Shown: in pieces, positions 36,901-48,833 of the stretch
How the letters are laid out: each line of letters begins with the position of its first letter
Position numbering within the stretch: the stretch's first letter is position 1
Assembly (NCBI GenBank): GCA_023375675.1
Contig: JALQBC010000004.1
Coordinates: forward strand, 744,001-808,000
Direction: 5' to 3'
DNA: 64,000 nt
Origin: Cytospora piceicola
Taxonomy: Eukaryota > Ascomycota > Sordariomycetes > Diaporthales > Cytosporaceae
The notes under the pieces: model-generated
The model's input: only the letters and a program-made list of their open reading frames with translations
Database searches by the model: none
Told to the model about the DNA's origin: nothing
Program-made: the position numbers and the translations under genes

Positions 36901-39900
36901 ATGTGGCTCAGTTCAGCCCAACGAACGGAATGCCGTATGGTCTGCCGCTCCACGACGTATCCTCGCCGAAGAGGGCCAGAATGTGCAGCAGATGACCAGC
37001 ATCTTCCACTTCCTGGTGCGGCATCCGGATCTGTTCTATGAGACCCGCGACAAGTTTGCAATCCTCATCATCCAGTGCCTGCGAAAAGTGGCCAACTTCC
37101 CCAATCCGTCCTTCGAGAGCAGACGTCTTGCTTTGAGCATGATGTGGCTGATCTGGGAGTGGGAACAAAGGCGTGTCACTGGGAAGACAGCAAATCCCAT
37201 GCGAATGGCGTCTGAATCACCAAACAGCAGAAAGAGGAAGCTCGGTGAAGTGTCGACTGCTTCGCCACCAGCAGTCCGGCAGATCGCGGGAGGTGAAAAG
37301 GCCGAATATCAGATTCCCGCTCCTGTGCGGCAGAAAATGGTCAAGTACCTCGTTGAGTTTATTGCGCAGTTGAATGAGCGGTACCCTTTGCCATCAAGCA
37401 AAACAAAAGATACTGCGATCCCGGCTGGTCCATCGACTACGGAATTGAACAAGAAGGCCATGGCTCTGTTGTACAACCTGCTGCAGCCGGAATACTGGGC
37501 TGATCTTGACGTTGATCTATTCCCCAACGTTACGGACGTCGTTCTTGCCAGCGACAAGACCACTCAGATCCTTAGCGTCGATCCGGAGAACAAGGGATAT
37601 GACGAGAAGTTCATCACAAACATCATCAACACGCTTCAGGTCGTTCGCATCATTTTGAACTCGAAATCGGATGAATGGGTGCTGAAGAATATGGCCCAGA
37701 TCCAGAAGATACTTGAGAAGTGCTTGAGGTCCGAGAACCCAGAGCTGCAAGATTGCCTTCATTTGGCAGATCCCAAGTATGACGATGACCGAGACATCAG
37801 GGCGACCATCAAAAGGATTCTCGACGCAGTGCCTACCGCATCAGAAGATGTGCAGATGGAAGATGCTGACGCAGAGGCCGAGCCGGAATCTCAGACGTCG
37901 GAGGTCATTACTTTCTTGTCCAACATCGCGACTGAGACCATGGCAGCCTCGAATTACGTGTCGGGTATCAATATCCTCTGGTCACTGGGAAACCGCCGAC
38001 CATCAGCCGTCGACACGCATATTCCTGCCATCATGAAATCCCTGCAGTCCAAATTGGCGAGGGATCATGTCTCCCACTACACCTTCCTAAGCCACGAAGG
38101 AAATGCTCCTGTGCGTACTCCGGAGCAGAATGCACCGGCCAAGTTGGAGGACTATGACCTTGAGATCCAGACAGGCCTGATGCTCAAGGCGATTGACATC
38201 ACGGCAAAGCGGATGGAAATTCTGGGAGACAACAGGCGGCCCTTCCTTAGTGTTCTCGCCACACTTGTGGAGAAGTCTTTGCATATCCCATTGTGCGAGA
38301 AGATATTGGACATGGTCGAAGGCTGGATTTTCCGCTCAGAGGGAACGTGGCCTACGCTCAAGGAAAAGACGGCTGTTTTGCACAAGATGTTGACGTTTGA
38401 GCACCGGGCAGACCCCACCATGTTGACAAAGTATCTGGATCTCGTCCTTCGCATCTATGAGGACCCAAAGATTACACGCACTGAGCTAACGGTGCGCATG
38501 GAACATGCTTTCCTGATCGGTACACGGGCGCAGGACGTTGGCATGCGGAACCGCTTCATGGCGCTCTTGGACAAGAGCCTTTCAAAGACCGCCAGCGCCC
38601 GCTTGCTCTATGTCATCAATACGCAGAGTTGGGATACATTGGGCGAAACATTCTGGCTTGCCCAAGCCTCTCAGTTGCTTCTCGGTTCTATCGAAGCGAA
38701 CAGCTTCATTCATCTACACCATGATGACTTCAGGGTCTTGCCAGCCTCTCGGGTGTTCGGCAACTACACCAGGGACCCCAGACAACCGACACAAATGTCA
38801 GATGATAAGTACGATGCTTTCATGGCCAACCATCGCCGATTCATGTCCGAGTTGGGTGATATCAGAGTTCGGGACGTCATTGAACCACTTACGCAGCTTC
38901 AGCACATCGACTCAAACCTGGCCAAGGAGCTGTGGGAGACATTATTCCCGATGTATTGGTCTGCAACCATTCGGGAGGAGCGCGAGGAGTTGAAACGCGG
39001 CCTAGTGCTCTTGTTGACGAAGGACTACCATCAGCGTCAGCTTGATAAGCGCCCAAACGTCATTCAAGCATTGCTCAAGGGCGCCGCAAGGGCCAACCCT
39101 GAGTGCAGAATTCCGCCACACGTCCTGAAATACACCGCTCAGACTTTCGATACGTGGTACACATCACTTGTTCAGCTTGAAGACGCCGCGATAAACTCGG
39201 AAGCAACTGATCCTCCCAAAGTCAAGGAGAGCAACCTGAACGCTTTGGTCGAGATCTATGCCAACCTGAAGGAGGATGACTATTTCTATGGAACGTGGCG
39301 TCGCAGATGTGAGTTCCTAGAAACCAACAGTGCCCTCTCGTACGAGCAGAATGGCATGTGGGACAAGGCCCAGAGGATGTACGAGGTGGCTCAGGTGAAG
39401 GCCAGGACGGGTGCCCTGCCTTTTTCTTCAGCCGAATACACACTGTGGGAAGATCACTGGGTCTTGTGTGCTCAAAAGTTGCAGCAATGGGACATCCTTC
39501 AGGACTTTGCCAAGCATGAACACCTTCAGGATCTCCTCTTGGAGTGCGCATGGCGCAATACAGAGATGTGGCAGTCGCAAGAGAACAGGGATCACATTGA
39601 CGCGATGATCAAGGGCCTGATGGACGCACCAACTCCACGACGATCTTTCTTCCAGGCTTTCATGTCTTTGCGCAAGCTCCATCAGAAACAAGAGACCCAG
39701 CAAGACTTCCAGAGGTATGTCGACGAGGCTATTCAGCTTGCAATACGCAAGTGGCATCAATTGCCGAAGCAGCCGACACACGCACACGTTCCCCTCCTTC
39801 AGAATTTCCAGCAACTGGTTGAGTTGCATGATGCCAGTGTTATCTGCAATAGTCTCGCTGGCACCAACCAACAAAACCTCGATGTCAAGTCCAGCGAATT

Positions 39901-42766
39901 GAAGCTGCTTCTAGGCGGTTGGCGGGATCGACTTCCAAATGTCTGGGATGATATCACGGCGTGGCAAGATCTGGTCACTTGGCGCCAGCACATATTTGGC
40001 CTGATAAACCAGACGTATCTCGGGTTGCTACCGCAACAAGGCCAGAATGCAGGAGGCTCATCTTTCGCGTACCGGGGATATCACGAGACGGCCTGGATCA
40101 TCAACCGTTTTGCACATGTTGCCCGGAAGCACAACCTTGCGGACGTGTGCATCAATCAACTCGGTCGCATATACACGCTCCCTAATATTGAGATACAAGA
40201 AGCATTCTTGAAGCTGCGAGAGCAGGCCAAATGCCACTACCAGAATCCGAAGGAGCTAAACAGTGGATTGGAGGTGATCAACAATACCAACCTCAACTAC
40301 TTCAGCCCCGCTCAGAAAGCAGAGTTCTACACGCTAAAGGGCATGTTCCTCGAGAAGCTGAGCCATAAGGATGAGGCTGACAATGCCTATGGCACCGCAC
40401 TCTACTTTGACATAGGAGCAGCCAAGGCGTGGGCTGAATGGGGACACTTCAACGACCGCAAGTTCAAGGATGATGCCACCGACCTCAATGCTGCTCGTCA
40501 AGCACTCACTTCCTACCTGCAGGCTGCCGGAAGTTACAAGAATGCCAAGTCGCGGAAGCTCATAGCCAGGATCTTGTGGCTGCTCAGCATGGATGATGCC
40601 AACGGAACAATCTCGGCCGGATTTGATGACTTCAAGGGTGACACGCCAACTTGGTACTGGATCACGTTCATTCCCCAGTTGCTCACCGGTCTCAGTCACA
40701 AGGAAGCAATGCGAGTCCATTCCATCCTTCTCAAGATTGCCAGGTCCTACCCTCAGGCTCTTTACTTCCAGCTGCGGACCAGCAGAGAGGACATGATGGC
40801 CATCAAGAAGAACCAAGAGGCCAAGAAGTTAAAGGAGAGGCAGCAATCAGCTGCGGCAAGCATTCCTGGGGGCTCACCCGCTCAGCAGCGGCAGGAGAGC
40901 GTTGGCGCTGCGAACCAAGAAACCAACCCTGTATCGCGACCTGCAACAGCGAACGGGGAAGCCAACGCACAGCCGAAGACAGAAGGTGGTGAGACAAATG
41001 GCACTGTCGCAGCCCAGACCCCGACGCCGGCGCCCAATGGCCCGGCACCGAATGGCGCAGCAATGGCTCAAGGCGAGCAACAAGGACAAGCCGAGGCCGT
41101 TCAAAAGAAGTTCCCATGGGAGTTGACGGAGGAGATCATGTCCCAGCTCAAGACTGCCTTCCCACTTCTGGCGCTATCGATGGAGACGATGGTCGATCAG
41201 ATCCAGAAGCACTTCAAGTGTCCTCCGGATGAGGATGCATATAGGTTGATCGTGGCCCTCCTTAATGACGGACTGGCATATGTCAGTCGTATGCCTACCT
41301 CGTACGCAAAGGGCACGAAGTTACCCCAGGCGACGGAGACCAACATCACCCGGTTTGCGGAGACGATATTGCCATCCCACATCAGGAAGACCTTCGAGGC
41401 AGACTTCGTGTTCGTCAAGCCTACTATGTACGAGTACATCCACAAATTGCGGAAGTGGCGAGACAAGTTTGAGGAGAAGCTGGACAGGCGCAATTCACAT
41501 GTGTCGTTGGAAGCATACACAACGATCCTCAGCGAGTTCAAGTATCAAAAGTTCGACGAGGTCGAGGTCCCGGGCCAGTACTTGCAGCTCAAGGATAAGA
41601 ACCAGGACTTCATCCGCATCGAACGCTTCATTCCTACTGTCGATTTGGTTCGCACAATTGGCATGTCTCACCGCCGATTGAAAATCCGAGGCCATGACGG
41701 CAGTATTCACCCCTTTGCAGTTCAACATCCGGCGGCCCGGCATTGCAGGAGAGAAGAGAGAATAGTACAGCTCTTCCGACAGCTGAACCAACGGCTGAGC
41801 AGGAAGAAGGAAAGCCGCCGCCGCGACCTGCAGTTCACGCTACCCTTGATGGTGCCTCTCGCCCCCCACATAAGAATAGTGCAAGAGGACACGTCGTATA
41901 TCACACTCCAGGGCGTTTTCGAGGATCACTGCAGGCGGAACAGCCTCTCGAAGGATGACCCTGTTCTGTTCATTATGGACAAGCTCCGTGCGCTCGGGGA
42001 GTCTAACAAAGGAGTAAGTCTTGCTGTGCGAGAGTCGGTGCAAGATTTCAAACGAAACATGACTGACCTCTCACAGCAGAAGGCGGGTGAGCACAGCGCC
42101 ACTGCGCGACTTGAGATCATGAACGCCATCCAGGAGAAATGGGTGCCACGCAACGTCGCTCTAGACTACTTCCAGAGGACGTACCACGACTATGCCGATT
42201 TCTGGTTGTTCAAGCGCCGTTTCTCCTACCAGCTGGCCGCACTCACCTTCATGACTTACGTCCTCTTTATCGACAAGCGATACCCTCAAAAGCTCCACAT
42301 CGGCCGTGGAACCGGAAACATCTGGAGTTCTGAGCTTCTGTCGTTCATGACGGGCAACCGGCCTTACTTCGCCACCGCAGAGCATGTGCCCTTCCGTCTC
42401 ACACCGAACCTGCAGACGCTCATGGGCCCGCTGGCTACGGAGGGTGTCTTTGGATGCTCTATCATGGCGATCGCCAGATGCCTTACAGAGCCAGAGTTCG
42501 AGCTCGAGCATGCGCTTACTCTCTTCGTGCGTGATGAGGTGACGTTCTGGTTCACGAGCAGCCACAGGATCTCTCACCTCACCGAGAGTCACCTGAGGGA
42601 AACGGTACAGACGAACTGCGACCTGATAGTCAAGAGGGCCGTGAGCCTCGCGACGGTTCCCGAAGGCGCGCTCCCAGCGAACCAGACGGTGATCGACCTG
42701 ATCAGTAAGGCCGTCAACCCCATCAACTTGGCTATGATGGACGCGCTTTGGCAGGCGTATCTCTAG
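30994..42766 (+). CDS. tra1: TRA1, SAGA/NuA4 activator-binding PIKK-like subunit
   Basis: Giant scaffold that binds transcription activators and is shared by the SAGA and NuA4 histone-acetyltransferase complexes (TRRAP in animals). Exons 30994-31048, 31117-31274 and 31328-42766 join in frame for 3,883 residues (yeast Tra1 has 3,744). If the probable 63-nt stop-free intron at 42014-42076 is removed, the length is 3,862. Layout: HEAT-like helical repeats over about the first 2,650 residues; FAT region about 2,660-3,230; an alanine/glutamine-rich linker about 3,230-3,330; PI3K-like domain from about 3,500, with [10 protein letters not shown] and [27 protein letters not shown] near 3,510-3,550; and a FATC tail ending [16 protein letters not shown]. 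As in the family, the usual kinase HRD and DFG motifs are not evident, so it is a pseudokinase. The start fits the conserved N-terminus [13 protein letters not shown]. Confidence 0.96.
42014..42076 (+). other. Probable stop-free 63-nt intron inside TRA1
   Basis: GTAAGT donor directly after GGA, CTGAC branch site at 42062-42066 and TCACAG acceptor. It is 21 codons long, in phase 0 and without stops, so the reading frame stays open either way. It falls in a variable loop just before [21 protein letters not shown]. Confidence 0.7.
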
Positions 42767-43572
42767 ATTTGATTTCCGGTTTCTGCATTATGGTTTATGG
42801 TTCAGGTTCTTGGTGTTTGTTCAAGGTGCATGATCATGAGAGATTGACTTTACTGCTAATGGAAATGCGGTACACGGGTCAGGGGGGCATGAGGGGTCTT
42901 TCATACAATATGATGGACTGTACTCAGAGGAAAGTGGTGCTTTCTGCGTTCTGGCTTTACAGGATGGTTACGGAGTAATAGCTGGTGGTGTATGGATGGA
43001 TGATATCCAGATTGATCTTGCATGTGGCTTGTTTACCACATGGCTTATACTGTAGTAATCCAACGTCTTTACGGCAAATACAGAATCCAATAGTTTCTGC
43101 AAACAGTCATTGTGTGATCTGTGTCTGTTGCTATCTGATACAAAAATACACCAGTGTTCTTGATGACTGATCAGTTGTGAAGTCGATGCCCGTTCACCAC
43201 TACCAGATCATGATACCGGTACAATGGCGTACAGTAATGCCCATTCGTTCACCGAACCCCGCAGCCGAAAGCAGCCGGATCTGCACACCTGTGAGGAGCA
43301 CTTGAGGTTGGGGAACCGCATAAGACCCGGAGAGGAGGGGATCGAGGTCGCTGTGGCGGCCATCCCCCAAATTTCCGACTCCGGGCCCCGGATTCTCGAA
43401 ATTCTTCATGATAGCAGACTTAGTCCTTCCACCCTTCTCCCCTTCTTAGGATGAGTAACTTATCAACGGATAGCATACATCGTCTCGGCCGCTTCATTAC
43501 CTCCCCGGAACTCTTTTCTTGGCACCAGAGACAAAAGTGATAAGTGATTCCTCGCAAGGGCAGTCGTTCAAG
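42767..43572. other. Intergenic between TRA1 and AACS
   Basis: 0.8 kb, no supported gene. The right part is the AACS promoter and leader. Confidence 0.55.
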
Positions 43573-46461
43573 ATGGAGAGCCAAGTCGCTATTCCCCGAA
43601 AGCTATGGGAACATCCCGATCCAAAAAGTACTTCAATGTACAAATTTATGGAGGAGATCAATACAAAGACTGGACGCAATCTGAAGGTGAGACGACAATA
43701 TTGGATCCTCGTTATATTTTTGATGATCCCTCGGTTCTTGTAGATATCTATGAGCACACGGCACATGGGACTCGGTGGTTCATCGGAAGAAATAACCTCT
43801 ATCGTGCTTGTTGCAAGCGGCTGCAACGAAAGCTTTATCCGACCTAATATCAGACTCACTGGCATCCGATAGCTACTCCCCGAAGTAAACATACACAGCA
43901 CAATGGCTAACCAGCCCAACAGACCTTCCGCCAGCTCTACGACTACTCCATCACGCAGCGCAGCGAGTTCTGGTCCCTCTTCTTCACCTTCAGCAACTAC
44001 ATCCACAGCGGGCACTACACCCGCGTGGTCGACGAGTCGGCCACCATCGACCAGGTCCCGCGGTGGTTCGACGGCATCTACCTCAACTTCGCCGAGAACG
44101 TGCTCTACTCCCGGCAGGCCGGCGACCCGCAGGGCCACCGGTCGACGCTCCACAAGGAGGACGGCAGGGTCGCCATCACCGAGATCCGGGAGGGCGGGTC
44201 CGGGACGAGGGAGTGCTCGTGGGGCGAGCTGCGGGCGCGGGCCGCGCGGCTGGCGGCTGCGATGTACCACGCCAGGGGCGTGAGGCGGGGCGACCGCGTC
44301 GTGGTCGTCGCGGCGAATAGCATCGAGACGTTTGTGGTGTGGGTGGCCACGAACTGGCTGGGTGCCATCTTCTCGAGTAGTTCGACGGATATGGGCGTGA
44401 AGGGGATACTGCAGAGGACGGTGCAGGTTGACCCGAAGGTAAGATAAGAAAGCTCGGGATCCGGTGCATATTTCGGGGTGGTATACGTATGAGCTGATCA
44501 CCGGGACCCTGTCAGCTCATTTTCGTCGACGACGCGGCCGTGTACAACGGGAAGGTTGTCGACCTGCGACAGAAGATGGCCGAGATAGTCGACGGCATGA
44601 GAGACTGCCACGCCTTGACGAGCCTCGTCTCCATCCCGCGCTTCTCCGAGGCGCGCGACATCACCTCGGTGCCGAAAGCAGAGACCCTGGCCCACCTACT
44701 CGACAGCACCAAACTGCCGCCTCCAGATTTCGTCCGCATCGCCTTCCACGAGCCGTCGCTCATCTGCTTCTCCTCCGGCACGACGGGCATGCCCAAGCCC
44801 ATCACGCATTCCGTCGGCGGCCTGATGGTCTCGTACTTCAAGGAGGGTCGGCTGCACGAAGACCAGGGCCCGGAGACGGTCGGGTTGCAGTACACCACGA
44901 CCGGGTGGATCATGTATGTCGCGAACGCCGGTCTCCTGATGTGGGGGGCGAGGTCGGTATTTTACGACGGGTCGCCGTTCCAGCCTGACGTGACGGTTCT
45001 CATCAAGATCCTGGCGGAGCAGGGCGTGACGAAGTTCGGGACGAGCCCGCGGTGGCTGTTCGAGGTTGCGAAGGCTGGGCTGAGCCCGAGAGAGATGGTT
45101 GACCTGTCCAGGTTGAAGATCGTCACCTGCACCGGGATGGTTCTGTCTGAGCAGCTATTCGAATGGTTCTACGACAAAGGTTTCCCGAAGCACACGCAGA
45201 TCGGGAATATCAGCGGCGGGACTGATATCGTGAGGATACCCCCTCCCCTCTCTCCCTCACCCATGGCGAGCATCTCCCTGGTGTGAGACTTAATGGTTGA
45301 CTTATTCTGGTTCTCGTACAGGCTGGATGCTTTGGGTTGTGCAACCCCCTCGAGCCGGTATATGTCGGGGGCACTCAGGGGCCATCCCTGGGTACCGATG
45401 CTCGGATCTATGATGCCACACTTCCAGACGGCCCAGGGAAGGAAGTTGCACATGGGAACCCCGGAGAGCTGGTGGCGGCGATTCCATTCCCGAATGTACC
45501 CTGTCGGTTCTGGAATGACAAAGAACCCGTCGCAACTCCGGGGTCCAAGTACCACAGCGCATATTTCAACCGCTTTGATCGAGTCTGGGCGCATGGTGAT
45601 TTCTGTTCCAGTAAGTTCCACCTGTGAGACGTAATGTTTTACCTATTCTGCAGACGTCTCGGGTCGGGAGATGGTTTACTTTCGAGAGGAGCAGAGGCTG
45701 TTCCCACTGGAATGTATATTGATTCCCTCCTGTTAGCGGTCACTAACCCCATACCTCAATAGTCCATCCCATCACCGGAAACATCACATTCCTGGGCCGG
45801 GCAGATGGTGTGTTAAACGTGGGTACTACCCGAGAGCTATCATCTCCTCCAGTTGGATGTTTTCTGAGTCCTGAGACATGTTTGATCCGGGAGCAACAAA
45901 AGCTGCAGTCTTGGGCCGTGTCTCGCGACTCCCTTTCCTTTCCCTTCAGGCAAATACTAATCCTTGTCCCCGTAGCCGTCCGGCGTCCGATTTGGTTCCG
46001 CAGAGATCTACTCGGTCGTGGAGAGGCACTTCGCCGATAGAATCCACGATTCCCTCTGTGTTGGGCAGAGAAGGCCCGAAGATCAGGATGAGAGCGTAAT
46101 GCTTTTTCTGCTAATGAAGGCAGGACACAGATTCACCAGGGATCTGGTAAACGAGGTCAGGGAGGCTATCAGAAGGGACCTCTCAAAGCGACATGTGCCA
46201 AAGTATATTTTTGAGACGAAGGAGATACCAGTAAGTGCCTTGTTCCTCGATACCTGCCTGGGCCAGTGTATAGATGGATGGCCTAACCTGAAACCGTACT
46301 AGACAACCATCAACCTGAAGAAGGTAGAACTGCCGGTAAAGCAGATCGTGTCAGGCCACAAGATCAAGCCGAGTGGGACGCTGGCCAATCCACAAAGCCT
46401 GGATTATTACTACCAGTTTGCCAAGATTGAAGATCTGATAGGACCAAAGGAGAAATTGTAG
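43573..46461 (+). CDS. Acetoacetyl-CoA synthetase
   Basis: Cytosolic acyl-adenylate enzyme that activates acetoacetate to acetoacetyl-CoA with ATP, feeding sterol and fatty-acid synthesis and salvaging ketone bodies and leucine breakdown products. Seven exons, 43573-43686, 43923-44438, 44516-45229, 45322-45610, 45763-45818, 45976-46230 and 46303-46461, give 700 residues, close to the usual 650-700. N-terminal IPRKLWEHPDPKSTSMYKFM is typical of AACS rather than acetyl-CoA synthetase. The AMP-binding motif SSGTTGMPKP lies at about 293-303, followed by TTGWIMYVANAGLLMWGA, GTSPRWL, GNISGGTDI and AGCFG. GRADGVLNPSGVRFGSAEIY is the hinge and C-terminal-domain start. The lysine in PVKQIVSG is the likely catalytic Lys. 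The first intron (236 nt) is long for this window. Exon 2 is strikingly GC-rich compared with exon 1. Confidence 0.95.
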
Positions 46462-47870
46462 ACGGCAGCACTGGCGGCGTGATGAGGATCATGCCTTGAC
46501 GACCAACCGCACTGCTGAGTTAATTGACTTCTCATAGAAGAAGTGGGTATGTATGTACCTGTTGCACTCGCAACAGCATTGAGGACGAGATGGGAAAGAG
46601 GATTTTAGAACTTGTGAGGCAGTGGGTGGACCCGCGGGGGGTTGGTGATACTCCGGCTGCTCCCTTTCGTTCCTTGGTCCCGAACAAGCAGATATGAATG
46701 AAGTTTAAGACAGACAGTAAACCAGACAACCAACATGCAACAAAGACGTACTGATGAGATGCGCCCGTCGTCCCTCGTCGACACCCTCTCCCCACAGGCC
46801 AACGCACGGATGGAACGGGACTTTGTTGTCCCCAGGATTTCGCGGACTTGTTGGTGGTCGTCAACCAATCCAAGCCATGCAGACTCTATCGGCAGTTTAA
46901 AAAAAAAAGCCGTTGCACAAAGTGCCGTGCCGGACCGGAGCCGACAGCACGGGTGAACCGTTGGCGGCCGCTGATCATGTCTCTGGACGGTGTATCTATT
47001 TTTGGCACCGCCACAGTCAATGGGTTCCCTGTTCAACCATCCTTGTGGCTTTGTCAATATTGCGCGTCCTTCCAAAGCGGGAAGAGTGGCTGGATGAAGG
47101 GGAGGGGGGAAACCAAAACCAGGGAAGGAATTGAGATGAATCCCATCTCAGATCGACCAAGGCAGACAAGGTTTGATCGGCCTTGGTGTTGGATTGCGTG
47201 AAGCTGGGGCTGAGGCTGAGGCTGAGGGGTTGAACTGTAACCGCGAGTGGCCGGGAGGCCAACCGAAGATCCTCGGTGGGATGTGGTGCATGCATGTATG
47301 TATATACTTAGTAGAGATGGATGAGTGGGTATATGTATGATTCTGGGTTTGGGAATGACGACACACAGTTTCGACGGGTCGAGATTCAGGGTCTTTGAGA
47401 ATCCGGCGGGGTTGACAAGTTGCAGTGCGTCTCTGAGGCAGCCTCCTCTCAAGGAGGCATACTATGTACCATGTATGATCATTTCATAGTTGGTCTTTGT
47501 AGCCGCAATACTCGATGCTGCTAAGAGTGCCAAACTGTGTGTATGTGTGTGTTGTGTCAAGAGTCGGTCAGCAGGAGGGGCGGTATGTGTACACTAGGCA
47601 CTGTTAGCTGGACTGATGGATGGACAAGAGAAGCATTTGTATTTTGATGGTTTCAACGATGGAGCCCTGGTTGCCGTAGGGACACATCTTGACAGGTCTG
47701 GTCTAGATGCATATTCCCGTCCCGTGTACTATGTACATAATATACTGCATTAGCTGCTGCATAGTATGTATACACCCTGTATGTATGCACTCAGTTCCCG
47801 TCCAGCCATTGTTATTGACATCAGCTGCATGCTGAGATTCTGCAGATCGCGTGTCCAGTGTGGTCAGTGT

Positions 47871-47917
47871 GGTCATGGGCGGTCATGGCGGTCATGGGCG
47901 GTCATGGGCGGTCATGG
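47871..47917 (+). repeat. GGTCATGGGC minisatellite, about 4.8 copies
   Basis: Four units at 47871, 47881 (a 9-nt copy lacking one G), 47890 and 47900, plus a partial copy to 47917. A related GGTCAGTGTGGTCATGG precedes the array. Confidence 0.9.
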
Positions 47918-48115
47918 ATCAAAGGTGTGTTTGTGTCAAGTTTGATTGGGCTTGGAACCATGTTGACTCCGCCCACGTTTGTGGTTCCTCGCATCGGCTC
48001 TGGACCACTCAAATCCCTCGGTTTCTTGTGGCTGCGCGTCTTTTGCTCAGTGAGGACTGTGAGGATGTGTGGCTTGGCGTCCTTGGCTGCGGTCAACCGA
48101 ACCGAACTGATACTT

Positions 48116-48143
48116 GGACTGAACTGAACTGAACTGAACTGAC
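48116..48143 (+). repeat. GAACT pentamer microsatellite
   Basis: Four perfect GAACT units at 48121-48140, with a diverged GGACT unit before them and GACTG after. Confidence 0.9.
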
Positions 48144-48405
48144 TGCCCGGCCCATGGATCCATCCGTGGTAGGTCAGGTACATACGGAGACGGTATCCAG
48201 AGTATCGAGTATCATCATACTCCTTTCCATCATCCTTTCTTGATGCTTACGCAGTATAACCTCTTTGATAAACAAGTCACACAGCCAGTCAGCTCTCAAA
48301 AGCACAAGGAGATAAGCTTAAACATCCGTTGAACAAACAAAAAAGAATCTTGGATTTTCAAATACCAAGATATCCGAGTACAGTACAGTCAAACTGCCAG
48401 CCACT

Positions 48406-48433
48406 CTACATACATACATACAGTCAGTCAGTC
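48406..48433 (+). repeat. CATA and GTCA tetramer repeats
   Basis: (CATA)n changes directly into (GTCA)n in the upstream region of the MARVEL-like gene. A second CATA run is at 48744-48764, about 70 bp before its ATG and probably in its leader. Confidence 0.85.
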
Positions 48434-48833
48434 TCCTACTGCCAGCCACCGTTTAACTCTTTACGGGTCCTGTCAAGTCGAGACAGACTTCAGGCACCAA
48501 CCATCTACGATTTAGCTGTATTCTGGGTCGGAACACAACAGCGCTAGTCACGTCTAGACTGTCTTGCAGTGATCCTCGGATCTTGATTCTTGTATTCTTG
48601 TGTTCTTGTCTTCTCGCGTCTTTGCGTCCTGCTTTCTGCTATCCGTGCCGACCCGACACAGCAGACCGTGTGCTCCCACGATCGATATCAACAACACTTA
48701 CGCCGAGAAAAATAATCCACCCCCCATCGAGGCCTGAGCGAACAATACATACATACATACACACTTTCAACCCCCCATAAAACAAGATCACATCACGATC
48801 CTGATACCGACAGGGCACCAGGAGGAAGCAATC

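Larger units (their letters stand above)
46462..48833. other. Repeat-rich intergenic region
   Basis: 2.4 kb without a supported gene. Contains GAGGCT repeats near 47210, GT-rich runs near 47540, the GGTCATGGGC minisatellite at 47871-47917, the GAACT pentamer repeat at 48121-48140, and two CATA-rich runs. The right 500 bp is the leader and promoter of the MARVEL-like gene. Confidence 0.6.

Noticed and set aside
43497..44501. 334-codon minus-strand open frame opposite the acetoacetyl-CoA synthetase exons
   Set aside because: It is the antisense shadow of a GC-rich coding exon. Its composition (Arg, Pro, Val, His) is that of a reverse frame and it has no domain.
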